From contig NC_134397.1 of the NCBI RefSeq assembly GCF_050003625.1, forward strand, positions 147,559,526 to 147,623,525: 64,000 nt of DNA. Reading direction: 5' to 3'. The translations under genes were made by a program, and so were the position numbers. Source of the stretch: Haematobia irritans. Taxonomy: Eukaryota; Arthropoda; Insecta; Diptera; Muscidae. Below the pieces are notes generated by a model, which saw only the letters and a list, made by a program, of their open reading frames with translations, made no database searches and was not told where the DNA came from. Below are positions 35,099 to 46,790 of this stretch, piece by piece. Position 1 is the stretch's first letter, and the number at the start of each line of letters is the position of its first letter.

Positions 35099-35417
35099 AC
35101 AAGTGAGTAAAGTAGAAAGTCGGGCGGGGCCGACTATATCATACCCTAAACCACCCCAACTGAATTTGTGAACAGAACTATTTGTGGGGTATCATTGAAA
35201 TATGTGTGGGAGATATACCGTGTTTCTATATTTAAGAAAAATAATATTTATGGAAGCTTTATCTCGATCTGAATAGAAATGCCTGATATAATTGATTTTG
35301 TCCCTTAAAGTGTTTATATACCATAATATTGAGACCAATAATAGAAAAAAGAGGATATTGCTCAATTATTGTAGCTAATTTAGCCGAATTTATGGAAATC
35401 GGGTTCATGGTTCGTGG

Positions 35418-36625
35418 CAGTGATGCCATGCGTAGGGAAAAATCCTTTTTTGTAGGGATTTTTTCCTAAAATTACATCGGTAGGGAAAAAAGGACAGATT
35501 TTTCATTTTTTCTACAAATGTAGGGAATTTTTCTAAATTTCCATAGTTTACTACATTTTGCAACAAGAAGCGTACATTTCCTTAATATTCCAGATATTTG
35601 AAGATCCAAAATACATATATGGTAGTCAAAGCTTCAACTAATGGAATACGCGATTCACCGTTAAAGATGTTATTGTAATGATTTTATTTAGAAAAGTTCA
35701 AAAGATGTTTTTGCATTGGTATTTAATTAAAAATATGCAAATAGATTTCATTTGCAGGAATAAACGCTTCCATTAAGGTTCATAAACAGGTAATGGCTTC
35801 GTCAACTTGGTGCCTCAATAATTTCTAACACAAAGATCACTTGCAGTGCATACGCGGATTCGTGTATATAAATGTAGGATTACATATTATTACAATACTT
35901 ATAGCCTATTGGACAAGAAGTTTAAGGAAATTAGTACTATTAAGTTACTGAAAAGAACTTGTTCAATAAGCTCGAATAAGTATTGTAATAATCTGTAGTT
36001 TAAATGACTTGGACATTAAACAGTCCTGCATTGGTGTCAGGGTAACATAAAAATAGTAAATGTAGGATTTTTATTCCGGAATATCTTCAAAAACTGCTTT
36101 ACAACTGTTACAACAGTTTTTAATGTTTTAGAAAAATGTCGTCTAGTGAAGAAAATAACATAAAACCATTCCAACAAAATTTAGAAAATAGCCTTTTTGA
36201 CCAAATTGGCTCACTGGTGACTTAAAGGGTTGGCTAGAGGCGGTCGAAAATGACGATTTTAAATACCAATGCTTGTGGAAAGTTTGTAATTTGTAGAAAT
36301 CTGACCTGAAGAAACACGCGGCCATTAAAGTCCACAAGAAAAATATTGGTAGTGTTAAAAATTAGCAATGATGTTGCAATGTTCGAAATCCGAATAAAAA
36401 TGTCATATTATTGAACATTTGGTCCCTTTATTGACGGATATAATCCCTGACTATTAATTTTAAAGAAATTGAATTCAATATAAAATATTTGTTATTTTCT
36501 TGCCAAATTTGTTAGAATTTAGTACCGTAGGGAAAAATGTAGGGGAAAAAATTTTGGGCGTAGGGAAAAAAGGGAATTTTTAGGATCCACGTAGGGAATT
36601 TTCAAAAAACTTCCTGGCATCACTG
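35418..36625 (+). mobile_element. hAT-superfamily element, 1208 bp, with 8-bp target duplication
   Basis: The ends are CAGTGATGCCA and TGGCATCACTG, a perfect 11-bp inverted repeat. The 8-bp direct repeat GTTCGTGG flanks it at 35410-35417 and 36626-36633. Inverted ends of CAGNG type plus an 8-bp duplication are the hallmark of hAT transposons. Both subterminal regions repeat GTAGGGAAAAA / TTTTTCCCTAC several times, which may be transposase binding sites. Only a zinc-finger remnant of coding sequence remains (36136-36365). Confidence 0.9.
36136..36365 (+). pseudogene. Degenerate BED-type zinc-finger N-terminus of a hAT transposase
   Basis: An ATG at 36136 opens MSSSEENNIKPFQQNLENSL and stops after GSLVT. 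In another frame from about 36219 the sequence reads DLKGWLEAVENDDFKYQCLW, then KVCNL, a stop, KSDLKKHAAIKVHKKN, ending at TAG 36363-36365. The GWL..V..D....C...C......L..H.....H pattern matches BED-like zinc fingers at the start of hAT transposases. One frameshift and one internal stop break it, and no catalytic domain follows before the element ends. It lies inside the hAT element and supports that assignment. Confidence 0.6.
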
Positions 36626-37085
36626 GTTCGTGGTAGGGTTAGTTGCAAATGTTTTGAACAGCACCATATATCAAAGCTATTATGGTCAAACTTTGCAAAA
36701 TTGGGCAATACATATATATGGGAGCTATATCTAAATCTGAACAGATTTCGATGAAATTTTGATAAAATAGTTTATCGAAATCAGATGATACATATAAAGA
36801 GCAGCTATACGTAGATTAGATCTGATTTTTTGCAAATTCAAAAGCATTCATTCTTGTGCCAAAGAAGCACTCTGTGCCTAATTTAATAAAAATCGGTTAA
36901 TAATGGCAACCGCAATCCTGTGAACAACAAACACGTGGACAAACGAACGCACACCAAATACTACATAGACTCAGGAGATGATTCTGAGTCAAACGGTAAA
37001 TATTTTATGGGTTCTAAAATCAATATTTCTAGTAGGTACATTTTATGGCACATCAAGTTTTTATACCCTTGGTTTAGGGTATACA

Positions 37086-38307
37086 AAATTTGTATAAGAG
37101 AAATGCTTTTTCTATGCTATGCAAAATTGACATTCGTATTTTAAAGACTTGATATTTTTTGACATACGACAATATTTTTTTCAGTGTAGTCTAACACATA
37201 AAAATTAAACCCCGACCTCCATTTTCGTATATTTAGCTTAAAGTGTTGAAAAGCAGTAGCCCACTTAAAACAGACGCAATGACATTCACAACACATCTGC
37301 GTTAGGTTCACAATCTGTAGTTATCTATATTTTCCAGCAGTCAAATCTCTGCCCCCATTCCGTAAGAAAAAAAAACAAAATTCTAAACATTTTAGAAATT
37401 GCTAAAATCCTATGAGTGAGGCATAATATAATCCAATAGAAGCATATCATGAGTCACCATGACAATGGAGGGATTTCCTGTGACACAAAACGGATATCTC
37501 TGCATGAGTGGGTCGAGAAGATGGTACTCAACCGAAATACACAAAAGCAAGCAAAACAATCACTCACATGAGGATATGTGAAAATAAGACCTTAAGCTTT
37601 TCATCGCCAGCGAAAAGCCGCCAAGCCACCAACATGGAGGTCAAAATGTTATCGTTCCGTATTTGTCTGTGGTTTCTCGACGTTCGTTTTGTTTGTTTTT
37701 GTCCTTTTTTTGTGAATTTACGCTGGGCTGAATACCACATCGTAATTTAGTAGCTGTCAATATCAATCACTGGAGTGAAATATACATCTTATGATTGTCA
37801 TGCGTGAAACGGGATTTTAGTCGTCAAGCACTGTGAGTAGGATTTGTGAAAATAGGTGGACAGTATGGATAGCATTTTGAAAAATAATATCAGAGTTATT
37901 ATTTGATCGGTGATAAGGAGGCTTGAAAAACTTTAACAATGTAATAGAAAATAGCAATGTATAATATTCTCAAAAATTTTGATCTAAAAAAATCAATTCT
38001 TTTGAAACAATGATATTTAATAGGAAATAGCCATGCTTTCAAGTCATTTCATTTATTTATCTTTGCATAATCTGTAAGCCTGTTGTGGCCAACTCGATTA
38101 TAAACATCAACATAAGAGACTATAAATAAGACCATATACTTTATTTAATTATTGAATTTACATATCAAAATTATACTTCATTAATCAAGCTTTAAACAAG
38201 AATTTTATAAAGTTTAGCACAAATAACCTAAGAATTGCTTATAGATTCGTTATAAATAGCTAAAGATTGGAAATCTTTGAAGGACCAAAGGAAATTTGTA
38301 CTATCAT
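37086..38307. other. Single-copy spacer
   Basis: No gene is recognised. An 80-codon frame at 37508-37750 has no domain or neighbouring signal. Confidence 0.5.
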
Positions 38308-38698
38308 GATCACGGTTGCCATTCGAGCCAAAAAATAATTTACCAACGAAAATTGTGCGAAAAAATGATGTCAAAATAGTATTTCTATAGAAAATTTTGT
38401 CAAAATTTTTGTATAGAAAATTTTGCCAAAATTTTATTTGTAAAGAAAATTTTGTCAAAATTTTATTAGAATAGAAAATTTTGTCAAAATTTTATTTGTA
38501 TAGAAAATTTTGTCAAAATTTTATTTCTATATTTTTTTTCAAAATTTTATTTTTATAGAAAATTTACTCAAAATTTTATTTCTATAGAATATTTTTTCCC
38601 AAATTTTGTCAAAATTTTATATTAGCAAGAAAAATTTGATTTCTACAGAAAATTTTGTCAAAATTGTATTTCTGTAGAAATTTTTGTCAACATTTTTA
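38308..38698 (-). repeat. 29-bp satellite, reverse, left half (split by family A)
   Basis: The boundary CACGGTTGCCATTCGAGCCA and AAAAATAATTTACCAA is the reverse complement of the right boundary of forward arrays. Decayed monomers follow up to the family A insertion at 38699. Confidence 0.82.
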
Positions 38699-40041
38699 TA
38701 CCCTGCTCCACACTGTAGAACAGGGTATTATAAGTTAGTCCATATGTTTGCAACACCCAGAAGGAGACGAGATAGACACATGGTGTCTTTGGCAAAAATG
38801 CTAAGGGTGGGCTCCTGAGTCGATATAGCGATGTCTGTCTGTCCGTCTGTCCGTGAACACATTTTTGTAATCAAAGTCTAGGTCGCAGTTTTAGTCCAAA
38901 TTTGGCACAAGTATTTGTTTTGGCTCAGAATAGATCCCTATTGATTTTGGAAGAAATCGGTTCAGATTTAGATATAGCTCCCATATATATCTTTCGCCCG
39001 ATATGGACTAGAACGGTCCCAGTAGCCAGAGTTTTACCCCAATTTAGTTGAAATTTTGCAGAGGGAGTAGAATTATTATTGTAGCTGTGCGTGCCAAATT
39101 TTATTGAAATCGGTTCAGATTTAGATATAGCTCGCATATATATCTTTCGCCCGATATGGAGTAATACAGTCCCAGAAGGCAGAGTTTTACCCCAATTATA
39201 ATGAAATTTTGCAGAGGGAGTAGAATTATTATTGTAGCTGTGCGTGCCAAATTTTGTTGAAATCGGTTCAGATTTAGATATAGCTCCCATATATAGCTTT
39301 CGCCCGATTTACACTCATATGGCCACAGAGTCCAATTTTTGGGACCGATTTAGTTGAAGTTTTGCACAGGAAGTAGAATTAACATTGTTGCTATGCGTGC
39401 CAAATTTGGTTGAAATCGGTTCAGATTTAGATATAGCTCCCATATATAGCTTTCGCCCGATTTACACTCATATGACCACAGAGGCCAATTTTTAACTCCG
39501 ATTTAGTTGAAATTTTGCACAGGGAGTAGAATTAGCATTGTTGCTATGCGTGCCAAATTTGGTTGAAATCGGTTCAGATTTAGATATAGCTCCCATATAT
39601 ATGTTTTTCTGATTTCGACAAAAATGGTCAAAATACCAACATTTTCCTTGTAAAATCGCCACTGCTTAGCCGAAAAGTTGTAAAAATGACTCTAATTTTC
39701 CTAAACTTCTAATACATATATATCGAGCGATAAATCATAAATAAATTTCGAAATTTCCCTAAAATTGCTTCAGATTTAAACGTTTCCCATATATTTTTAC
39801 TAACATTGTGTTCCACCCTTGTGCATTGGCCGACTTAAATTTTGAGTCTATAGATTTTGTAGAAGTCTATTAAATTCTTCCAGATCGAGTTATATTTAAA
39901 TGTACGTATTTGGGACAAACCTTTATATATAGCCCCCAACACATTTGGCGGATATGATATGGTATCGAAAATTTAGATCTACAAAGTGGTGCAGGGTATA
40001 ATATAGTCGGCCCCGCCCGACTTTAGACTTTCCTTACTTGT
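38699..40041 (-). mobile_element. Family A HINE-like element, reverse, both ends present
   Basis: On the minus strand it runs from ACAAGTAAGGAAAGTCTAAA with the GGGCGGGGCCGACTATATTA block, at 40041, through about four 153-bp monomers to a GACAGACGGACAGACAG tract (about 38834-38853) and the hairpin TTATAATACCCTGTTCTACA...GCAGGGTATAA. It is inserted within 29-bp satellite: reverse-orientation monomers lie on both sides. Confidence 0.85.
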
Positions 40042-40468
40042 TTTCTATAGAAAATTTCGTCAAAATTTTATTTATATAGAACATTTTGTCAAAATTTTTA
40101 TTTCTATAGAAAATTTTTTAAAAATTTTATTCCTATAGAAAATTTTGTCAAAAAAAATTTTTTCTATAGAAAATTTTGTCGAAATTTTATTTCTATAGAA
40201 ATTATTTGTCAAAATTTTATTTCTATAGAAAATTTTGTCGAAATTTTATTTCTATAGAAAATTTTGTCAAAATTTTATTTCTATAGACAATTTTGTCAAA
40301 ATTTTATATCAGCAAGAAAAATTTTATTTCTACAGAAAATTTTGTCAAAATTTTATTTCTATAGATAATTTTGTCAAAATTGTATTTCTATAGAAAATTT
40401 TGTCAAATTTTTATTTCTATACAAAACTTAGTCATTTTTTTTTATAGAAAATTTTCTAAAAAATTTAC
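40042..40468 (-). repeat. 29-bp satellite, reverse, right half
   Basis: This continues the array interrupted at 38699. About 14 monomers (TCTATAGAAAATTTTGTCAA) lead into decayed units and then family A sequence at about 40475. Confidence 0.85.
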
Positions 40469-40872
40469 ATCTATTGAAAATTTTGTCGAAACTTTGCCCA
40501 AATCGGAAAAGCAGATATATGAACCGATTTCGCGATTTTCGTGAACCGATTTGGCATGCATATTTACAATGTTAGTTCTACTCCACGTAAATCGGATTAT
40601 AACTTTTACCTCTGTGGTCATATCAGTGTAAATCTGGCGGAATATACATGGGATAATTGGCACAAATTATGATAGTATCAGTTGTACTTCTCCTGCAAAA
40701 TTTAAATCAAATCTATGAAAAACTCTGGCTTCTGGAGCCATATAATAAGTTTTCGAATTTTTTAAGGAAAATGTTGGTATCTGGGCCATTTTTTCCCCAA
40801 ATCGGAACAACATATATATATATAGAAGTTATATCTAAACCTGACCCAAAAATTGTACATGAATATGAACTA

Positions 40873-42648
40873 CCCAGCAAAACAAGCGTCGCCAAAAAAG
40901 TTGTGAAAGAGCTCTTTTGGGATCCGGAAGTGGGGCAAAATTGGCGCAGAAGCGATGAATTTAACATGGGTTTGTCATAGGACGGATGTCCACCATTTCA
41001 ACCGCGTTGCACTGAATTTGCATCACTTCTTAAGGTGTGTTTCGATTTCAGTGATTTGGATGTGAATTAAAAAAGTTTGTAATATATGGCCAAATAATTA
41101 ATTTTTATATTTTTTTATGATTTTGAATGCATTCCAACGCTTTTCTGAAACGTTGGCCTCAAATATTTTCAAAAATTCGCAAATTGATTTTAGCATTTTT
41201 TTGACAACATTTTAATAATTTGTACCATTTTATTAATTCTTATTCTGTTTTTAACTTATTTGAAACAAAAAAAAAAAGTTAAAATCACCCATTAAAAATA
41301 TGAAAAACGAGAGTTATAAGAAATTGAATTAAAAGAACTTCCTGTATAGTTAAAATAAGGAACATCTTTGGGAGGACATTTTTATACCCTTCACCACTAC
41401 TGTGGTACAGGGTATAATAAGTTTGTGCATTTGTATGTAACGCCAAGAAGGAAAAGTCTGAGACCCATCGCTTAGTATACCGATCGTCTTGGAATTAAAT
41501 TCTGAGTCGATTAAGCGATGTCCGTCTGTCTGTCTGTCTGTCTGTCCGTCCGTCTGTCTGTCTGTTGACGTATTTTTGTGTGCAAAGTACAGCTCGCAGT
41601 TTTAGTCCGATTGTCCTAAAATTTGGTATAGGGTCCTGTTTCGGCTCAAAGACGATCCCTATTGATTTTGGAAAAAATCGGTTCAGATTTAGATATAGCT
41701 GCCATATATATTTTTCACCGATCTGGTCATAATTGGCGTGTGTATCAACCGATCTTCCTCAAATTCCGTACATCCGAATATTTTATGAGTCTCGAAAAAC
41801 TTGCAAAATATCAGCAAAATCGGTTTAGATTTAGATATAGCTCCCATATATAGCTTTCGCCCGATTTACACTCATTTGCCCACAGAGGCTAATTTTTTGT
41901 TCCGATTTAGTTGAAATTTTGCACAGGGAGTAGAATTAGCGTTGTAACTATGCGTGCCAAATTTGCTTGAATTCGGTTCAGATTTGGATATATCTCCCAT
42001 ATGAAGCTTTCGCCCGATTTACACTCATATGACCACAGAGGCCAATTTTTAACTCCGATTTAGTTGAAATTTTGCACAGGCAGTAGAATTAGCATTGTTG
42101 CTATATGTGCCAAATTTGGTTGAAATCGGTTCAGATTTAGATATAGCTCCCATATATATGTTTTTCCTATTTCGACAAAAATGGTCAAAATACCAACATT
42201 TTCCTTGTAAAATCACCACTGCTTAGTCGAAAAGTTGTAACCATGACTCTAACTTTCCTAAACTTTTAATACATATATATCGAGCGATAAATCATAAATA
42301 AACTTTTTCGAAGTTTCCTTAAAATTGCTTCAGATTTAAACGTTTCCCATATTTTTTTACTAACATTGTGTTCCACCCTAGTGCATTAGCCGACTTAAAT
42401 TTTGAGTCTAAGATTTTGTAGAAGTCTATCAAATTCTTCCAGATCGAGTGATATTTAAATGTATGTATTTGGGACAAACCTTTATATATAGCCCCGAACA
42501 CGGATGTGATATGGTATCGAAAATTTAGATCTACAAAATGGTGCAGGGTATAATATAGTCGGCCCCGCCCGACTTTAGACTTTCCTTACTGGTTGGAAGA
42601 GCATTTAAACTTGTGCCATTAGAACAAATTCCAAATTTTTTTGCTGGG
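40873..42648. mobile_element. CCCAGCAAAA MITE (TA target) containing a nested family A copy
   Basis: The ends CCCAGCAAAACAA and TTTTTTTGCTGGG are inverted repeats of about 13 bp. TA flanks both (40871-40872 and 42649-42650), and family A sequence is found on both outer sides. Removing the nested A element (41381-42593) leaves about 560 bp, with no coding frame of note. A 107-codon frame (40657-40980) crosses the boundary and is not a gene. A relative is at 21465-21706. Confidence 0.75.
41381..42593 (-). mobile_element. Family A HINE-like element, reverse, both ends present, young-looking
   Basis: The minus strand starts with AGTAAGGAAAGTCTAAAGTC and the GGGCGGGGCCGACTATATTA block at 42593. 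It ends with a GACAGACAGACAGACAG tract (about 41518-41568) and the hairpin TTATACCCTGTACCACAGTA...GGGTATAA at 41381. It is almost identical to 1-940 over their shared length. It is nested in the MITE above. Confidence 0.87.
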
Positions 42649-42754
42649 TATGTTAATTCTACTCCCTGTGCAAAATTTCACGCAAATCAGAGTACAACTT
42701 TGGTCTTTGTGGTCATATTAGTGTAAATCGGATGAAAGATATATATGGGAGCTA

Positions 42755-43572
42755 AAGGGTGATACGGTCAAAATTTGGTCAATATAAACTTGACGTATTT
42801 TTTTCAATTTTGCATTTAAAAAACCTGAACATCCCTCATTTTGAAGGCGTGTGTGTGTAGAATGTTGCTCCTATTTTGATTTTGGAATTCACTCTTCAGT
42901 TGTCAAAATGCCGTCCAAGCAAGAAGAGCAGCGTATCAAAATTTTGCTCGCGCATCGCGAAAATCCGAGCTACTCGCACGCAAAGCTGGCAAAATCGCTA
43001 AAAGTTGCCAAATCAACCGTTACAAATGTAATTAAAGTGTTTGGGGAACGTTTGTCGACAGCCAGGAAGTCTGGATCGGGGGGAAATCGAAAACCGGAAG
43101 CCGCGAAACCCTAAACTCTCTCGCTCCGAGATGCCGCAAATAAGCTGGGTGTATCGTCTACAACCGTGCATCGAGCCAAAAAACGAGCCGGACTATCGAC
43201 TTACAAGAAGGTAGTAACTCCAAATCGCGATGATAAACAAAATATGACGGCCAAAGCGCGATCCCGGAGACTGTACACGACGATGCTGACGAAGTTTGAC
43301 TGCGTGGTAATGGACGACGAAACCTACGTCAAAGCCGACTACAAGCAGCTTCCGGGACAGGAGTTTTATACGGCAAAAGGAAGGGGAACGATAGCAGATA
43401 TTTTCAAGCACATAAAACTGTCAAAGTTCGCAAAGAAATATCTGGTTTGACAAGCCATATGTACCTGTGGCTTGAAAAGCAGCATTTTCATAGCTTACGG
43501 GACTGTCAACCAAGAAATTTACGTGAAAGAGTGTTTGAATAAACGTCTGCTGCCTTTCCTGAAGAAACACGG
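42755..43572 (+). mobile_element. DD37E Tc1/mariner-type transposon, 3' truncated, copy 2
   Basis: It begins AAGGGTGATACGGTCAAAAT after TA (42753-42754), inserted in the family A motif GGGAGCTATATC. It is nearly identical to 29165-29990 and stops after AAGAAACACGG, where family A sequence (TTATATATGGGAGCTATATC) takes over. The family A motif is present on both sides, so the loss of the 3' third looks like a deletion or recombination between neighbouring monomers. Confidence 0.87.
42908..43572 (+). pseudogene. Transposase pseudogene, DD37E family, C-terminus missing
   Basis: The start MPSKQEEQRIKILLAHRENP is the same as in copy 1, with the same TAA after GNRKPEAAKP (43112-43114). Here the frame is not shifted after that stop: translation would continue in register with LSRSEMPQ-type sequence replaced by TLSLRDAANKLGVSSTT. 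A second stop (TGG to TGA) follows KKYLV near 43448. The first catalytic Asp (VVMDDETYVK) is kept. The second Asp and the Glu are lost with the 3' end, so it cannot encode an active enzyme. The stop shared with copy 1 suggests both came from an already disabled source that was moved by another copy's enzyme. Confidence 0.85.
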
Positions 43573-43862
43573 TTATATATGGGAGCTATATCTAAATCTG
43601 AACCGATTTCTTCCAAAATCAATGGGATTCTATTCTAACCCAAAACAGAAACTTGTGCCAAATGTGAATTCAATCGGACTAAAACTGCGACCTGGACTTT
43701 TATCACAAAATGTGCTCACAGACAGACGGACATGGCTCAGGGACCCGACCTGAGCAATATTGGCAAAGACACCATATGTCTAACTCGTCTCCTTCTGCGT
43801 GTTGCAAACATATGCACTAACTTATAATTCCCTATTCTTCAGTGTGGGGCAGGGTATAAAAA
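43573..43862 (+). mobile_element. Family A HINE-like element, 3' end
   Basis: One monomer edge, ACAGACAGACGGACATGGCT, CTCGTCTCCTTCTGCGTGTT and a decayed hairpin (CCCTATTCTTCAGTGTGG...CAGGGTATAA). It matches the 6160-6450 subtype. Confidence 0.8.
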
Positions 43863-45150
43863 GCGTTTAAAAATATTAGATGTCTTCCAACACTTTAAAG
43901 ACATTTTTTACTTGAAACATAGTAACATATAATTTCTACTTAAAGTTGGAGCTGAATTTGTTTGTATTACCCTAATTTTCGTTGTTTTAACGAACGTTTT
44001 TCAACGTTAAAATTACGATTGTTTTTTTCGCTTAGTGTTCTTTTCGATTTGTTTTATTGAAGGTCAATTGTCGAATTTTCTCAAAATCAAAAGTCGATAA
44101 ATTGCAGTTCACGAACATTAATTTTCTATTAATCGATTTGATTAGATTTGCAAAAATATTAAAATTCGATTTTGAAGAAAAAATGAGCACTTGTGTTTAA
44201 CGGAACATTTTTTAATGTTTTCATTATGGACTGCCTCATATATGGATAAATGCTTTTAGTTTGAAAAATATTCCCTCCATCAACTTTGCAAATTGTTAGT
44301 CACTCACATTATTTATATTCCTGAATGCTTTGTCATTTCGACACTCATAAGACACCAAAGGAAGTTGCCACGAAGGCAACTCGAATCAATAATGCCCAGT
44401 ATTCCCCCCATGCCAATCGTATGAAGTCAAATGAAACTGCACTTCACTTCACTTTTGTGTGGATGAAATTGAAAAGTGAAAATCCATTACATGGAACTAA
44501 TAATTTCAATTTTCAATTTTACTTAGTCTCTGTCTTCATATCTTTCCCCCATTTCCCCATTCCCATTGTTGCTCATTGCGATAGTGTCTCGGGATGCAGT
44601 TTAAAGTTAGAACAGACATTCTGGCACTTGGCACATTCATCCTTATGCTATTTGGCAGTTGTTGCAGAACAAAATGCCAGCAATATTTTGGCATTTCCTC
44701 TATACTCCGGGGGAAACGAAAGGAGGAGTACAAAACTGAGTGCATTATACTAAACATAATGGGAATTCATGGTGAAAGTCCATCAACGAATGTGGGATTT
44801 GGAAAGTCATACACCTGAAATGGCATGATATCAAGTAATACATCAATATTTCAAGTCATTTAATGGGGGGGGCACGGTGAGAATGTTTCAACTTCCCTGA
44901 ATGGTTATGTCGGTGTGCTTTCATTTCACATCAAACTAGGAATTGGAGGCAGAGTTAAAGGATATTATGTGGATTTTCACAGGATATTGTCATTTCAGTT
45001 TGACAATAGTCAGTTATTTGAAGTCAATTTTAATTTTCCACAAATGCATTTGATCGGATACCATTTGTTATATTTGTTGAATGTGTATGCCTTTTATTGT
45101 TCAAAATTCAATAGGTCTTGCCATTAATTGAAATAGATGGGAATATAATA
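43863..45150. other. Single-copy spacer with an unassigned 142-codon frame
   Basis: A plus-strand frame at 44325-44753 is the longest frame here outside known repeats. Its product (MLCHFDTHKTPKEVATKATR...) has one hydrophobic stretch but no recognised domain. The overlapping antisense and alternative frames are also open for 70-75 codons, and no splice or promoter signal stands out. I do not call it a gene. The small hairpin GTTGCCACGAAGGCAAC lies at 44364-44380. Confidence 0.4.
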
Positions 45151-45630
45151 CGAGGGTTGTCCTTTCTATATTTTGGGATTAAGCAACACTAATGCTGCAA
45201 TCTGCCAACTGATAGCCCTATCGTAAAGCTTGGAATTTTTGAGCTTATACGTACTCAGAACGTTTCGGCATACGAGTGCTATTTGTGTTGTTTATAGCAA
45301 CTTAAAAAAATGTATCTCGTTCAAAATATGGAATTAAATCGCACACATATTTTTTACAACATTTGGCTTGAATTAACTCAACAACATTTCGACGATTAAC
45401 TTAATTCCAGTTTTGGAGATGAAGCTCCGTCAATGACCAGTGTTTATCGATGGTATGGTGAATACAACCGAGGTCGTAGTTCCCTCTAAGACGAATATCG
45501 GGAAGGTCGTCCAAAATCAATTTTTATTCAGGAAACCATTGATGCTGTGCGTTAACTTGACTTGCAAGATCCTTATGTGAGATAGAGGCAACCTTAGGCA
45601 TTAGTCGGACCAGCATATATTCATTTGTTG
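45151..45630 (+). pseudogene. Mariner transposase remnant (N-terminal third)
   Basis: The end CGAGGGTTGTCCTTTCTATA follows TA (45149-45150). The leader matches the minus-strand relic at 27525-27682. An ATG near 45330 gives MELNRTHIFYNIWLELTQQ, a stop, then LNSSFGDEAPSMTSVYRWYG and EYNRGRSSL, stop, DEYREGRPKSIFIQETIDAV. This is the helix-turn-helix and linker of a mariner (DD34D) transposase. At least three stops and a frameshift precede the LGISRTSIYS-like motif near 45600. The catalytic domain is missing, so it is a non-functional fragment. The family assignment is by remembered similarity to insect mariners. Confidence 0.82.
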
Positions 45631-45635
45631 CAAAT

Positions 45636-46294
45636 ACGAACTTAAGTTCGACCGGGCCCAATCAAAAATAACCACCACCATGAATAAAAAAAATATAATT
45701 GTTTCCTTAGAAAACTCTTCGTCAGGTTACTTGAAAATACATATATATAATTTCAGGTGGATTTGATGACAGATACATATATGCCAATATAGAAATCGGG
45801 AGACTTGTCACATGAGAGTTATACCAAAACATGGACTGATACCCACCATATTCGCTACACCAAAACATGGACCGTTCCCCACCATATTCGCTACACCTAT
45901 TTACGGACCGAAAATGCCTCTAAATTTTGAATTTTCTGCAAATCGGATAAAAATTGCGGTGTCTCTAGAAGCCCAAGAAGTGAAATCGGGAGATCGGGCT
46001 ATATGGGGGCTTTACCAAACCGTAGACCTATACACACCATTTTCGTCACACCTATTTTTGGTCCTAAAATACCTCTAGATTTTCAATTTCAGACAAATCG
46101 GATAAAAACTACGGTTTGCAGAAGCCCAAGTAGTAAAATAGGGAGATCGATTTTAAGCGGGCTATACCAAAACTTGGACCTATACACACCATTTTCGGCA
46201 CACCTATTTGTGGCCCTAAATTACCTCTAGATTTCCAATTTCAGACAAATTGGATAAAAACTTTGTCGTCCTTAAATACCTCTAGATTTCAGTA
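45636..46294 (+). mobile_element. Family B HINE-like element, 5' half
   Basis: A decayed head (ACGAACTTAAGTTCGACCGG, CCACCACCATGAAT) is followed by the internal leader and three to four 153-bp-type monomers (GATCGGGCTATATGGGGGC, TTTGGTCCTAAAATACCTCT). It breaks off at about 46294, where GC-rich tandem repeats start. The undisturbed leader here shows the empty site of the MITE at 9790-10215. Confidence 0.78.
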
Positions 46295-46295
46295 G

Positions 46296-46790
46296 GTAAC
46301 GTCCATTTTGCATTTATACACCGACTCGCCGTGCACCCTACATGGATACGCTCCGGTAGGCATCATAATATTTTCATTTCGTACACCGACTCGCCGTGCA
46401 CCCTACGTGGATACGCCTCAGTAGGCAACGTACATTTTGCATTTATACACCGACTCGCCGTGCACCCTACATGGATGCGCTCCGGTAGGTATCATAGTAT
46501 TTTCATTAGCAACACCGACTAGCCGCGCACCCTACGTAGATACGCCTCAGTAGGTAACGTCCATTTTGTATTTATAGACCGACTCGCCATGCACCCTACA
46601 TGGATACGCTTCGGTAGGCATCATAATATTTTCATTTCGTACACCGACTCGTCGCGCACCTTACGTGGGTACGCGTCAGTAGGCACCCTAAATTTGTCAT
46701 TTGTCATCATACACCGACTCGCTGTATACCCTACGTGGATCCACTCCAGTAGGCAACCTAGCTTTACATTCGCCCAGCTAGTTCCCCGGA
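46296..46790 (+). repeat. GC-rich tandem repeat, alternating 65/64-bp monomers (129-bp higher-order unit)
   Basis: The motif CCGACTCGCCGTGCACCCTA starts at 46321, 46386, 46450, 46515, 46579, 46644 and 46714, giving steps of 65, 64, 65, 64, 65 and 70. Odd units carry CATCATAATATTTTCATTTC; even units carry AACGTNCATTTTGCATTTAT. It is strikingly more GC-rich than the rest of the window. Several frames stay open for 60-80 codons, but none has a recognisable domain. Confidence 0.88.

Larger units (their letters stand above)
35099..37085 (+). mobile_element. Family D HINE-like element with a hAT insertion
   Basis: The head is ACAAGTGAGTAAAGTAGAAA and GTCGGGCGGGGCCGACTATA, then ATACCCTAAACCACC. After the insertion at 35418-36625 it keeps one to two monomers, has a reduced microsatellite (GGACAAACGAACG near 36937) and ends TTATACCC...GGTTTAGGGTATA at about 37061-37083 with most of the hairpin loop deleted. 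Confidence 0.82.
40469..42757 (+). mobile_element. Family A HINE-like element, forward, split by a MITE
   Basis: Decayed family A monomers occupy 40475-40872 (AACCGATTTGGCATGCATAT, CTCTGTGGTCATATCAGTGT) and resume at 42649 (TGTTAATTCTACTCCCTGTG) up to the DD37E insertion at 42755. The break coincides with the TA-flanked MITE at 40873-42648. Confidence 0.7.

Noticed and set aside
44325..44753. A 142-codon frame in single-copy DNA as a host gene
   Set aside because: No recognised domain, overlapping frames are similarly open, and no neighbouring exon or signal. Left as unassigned.
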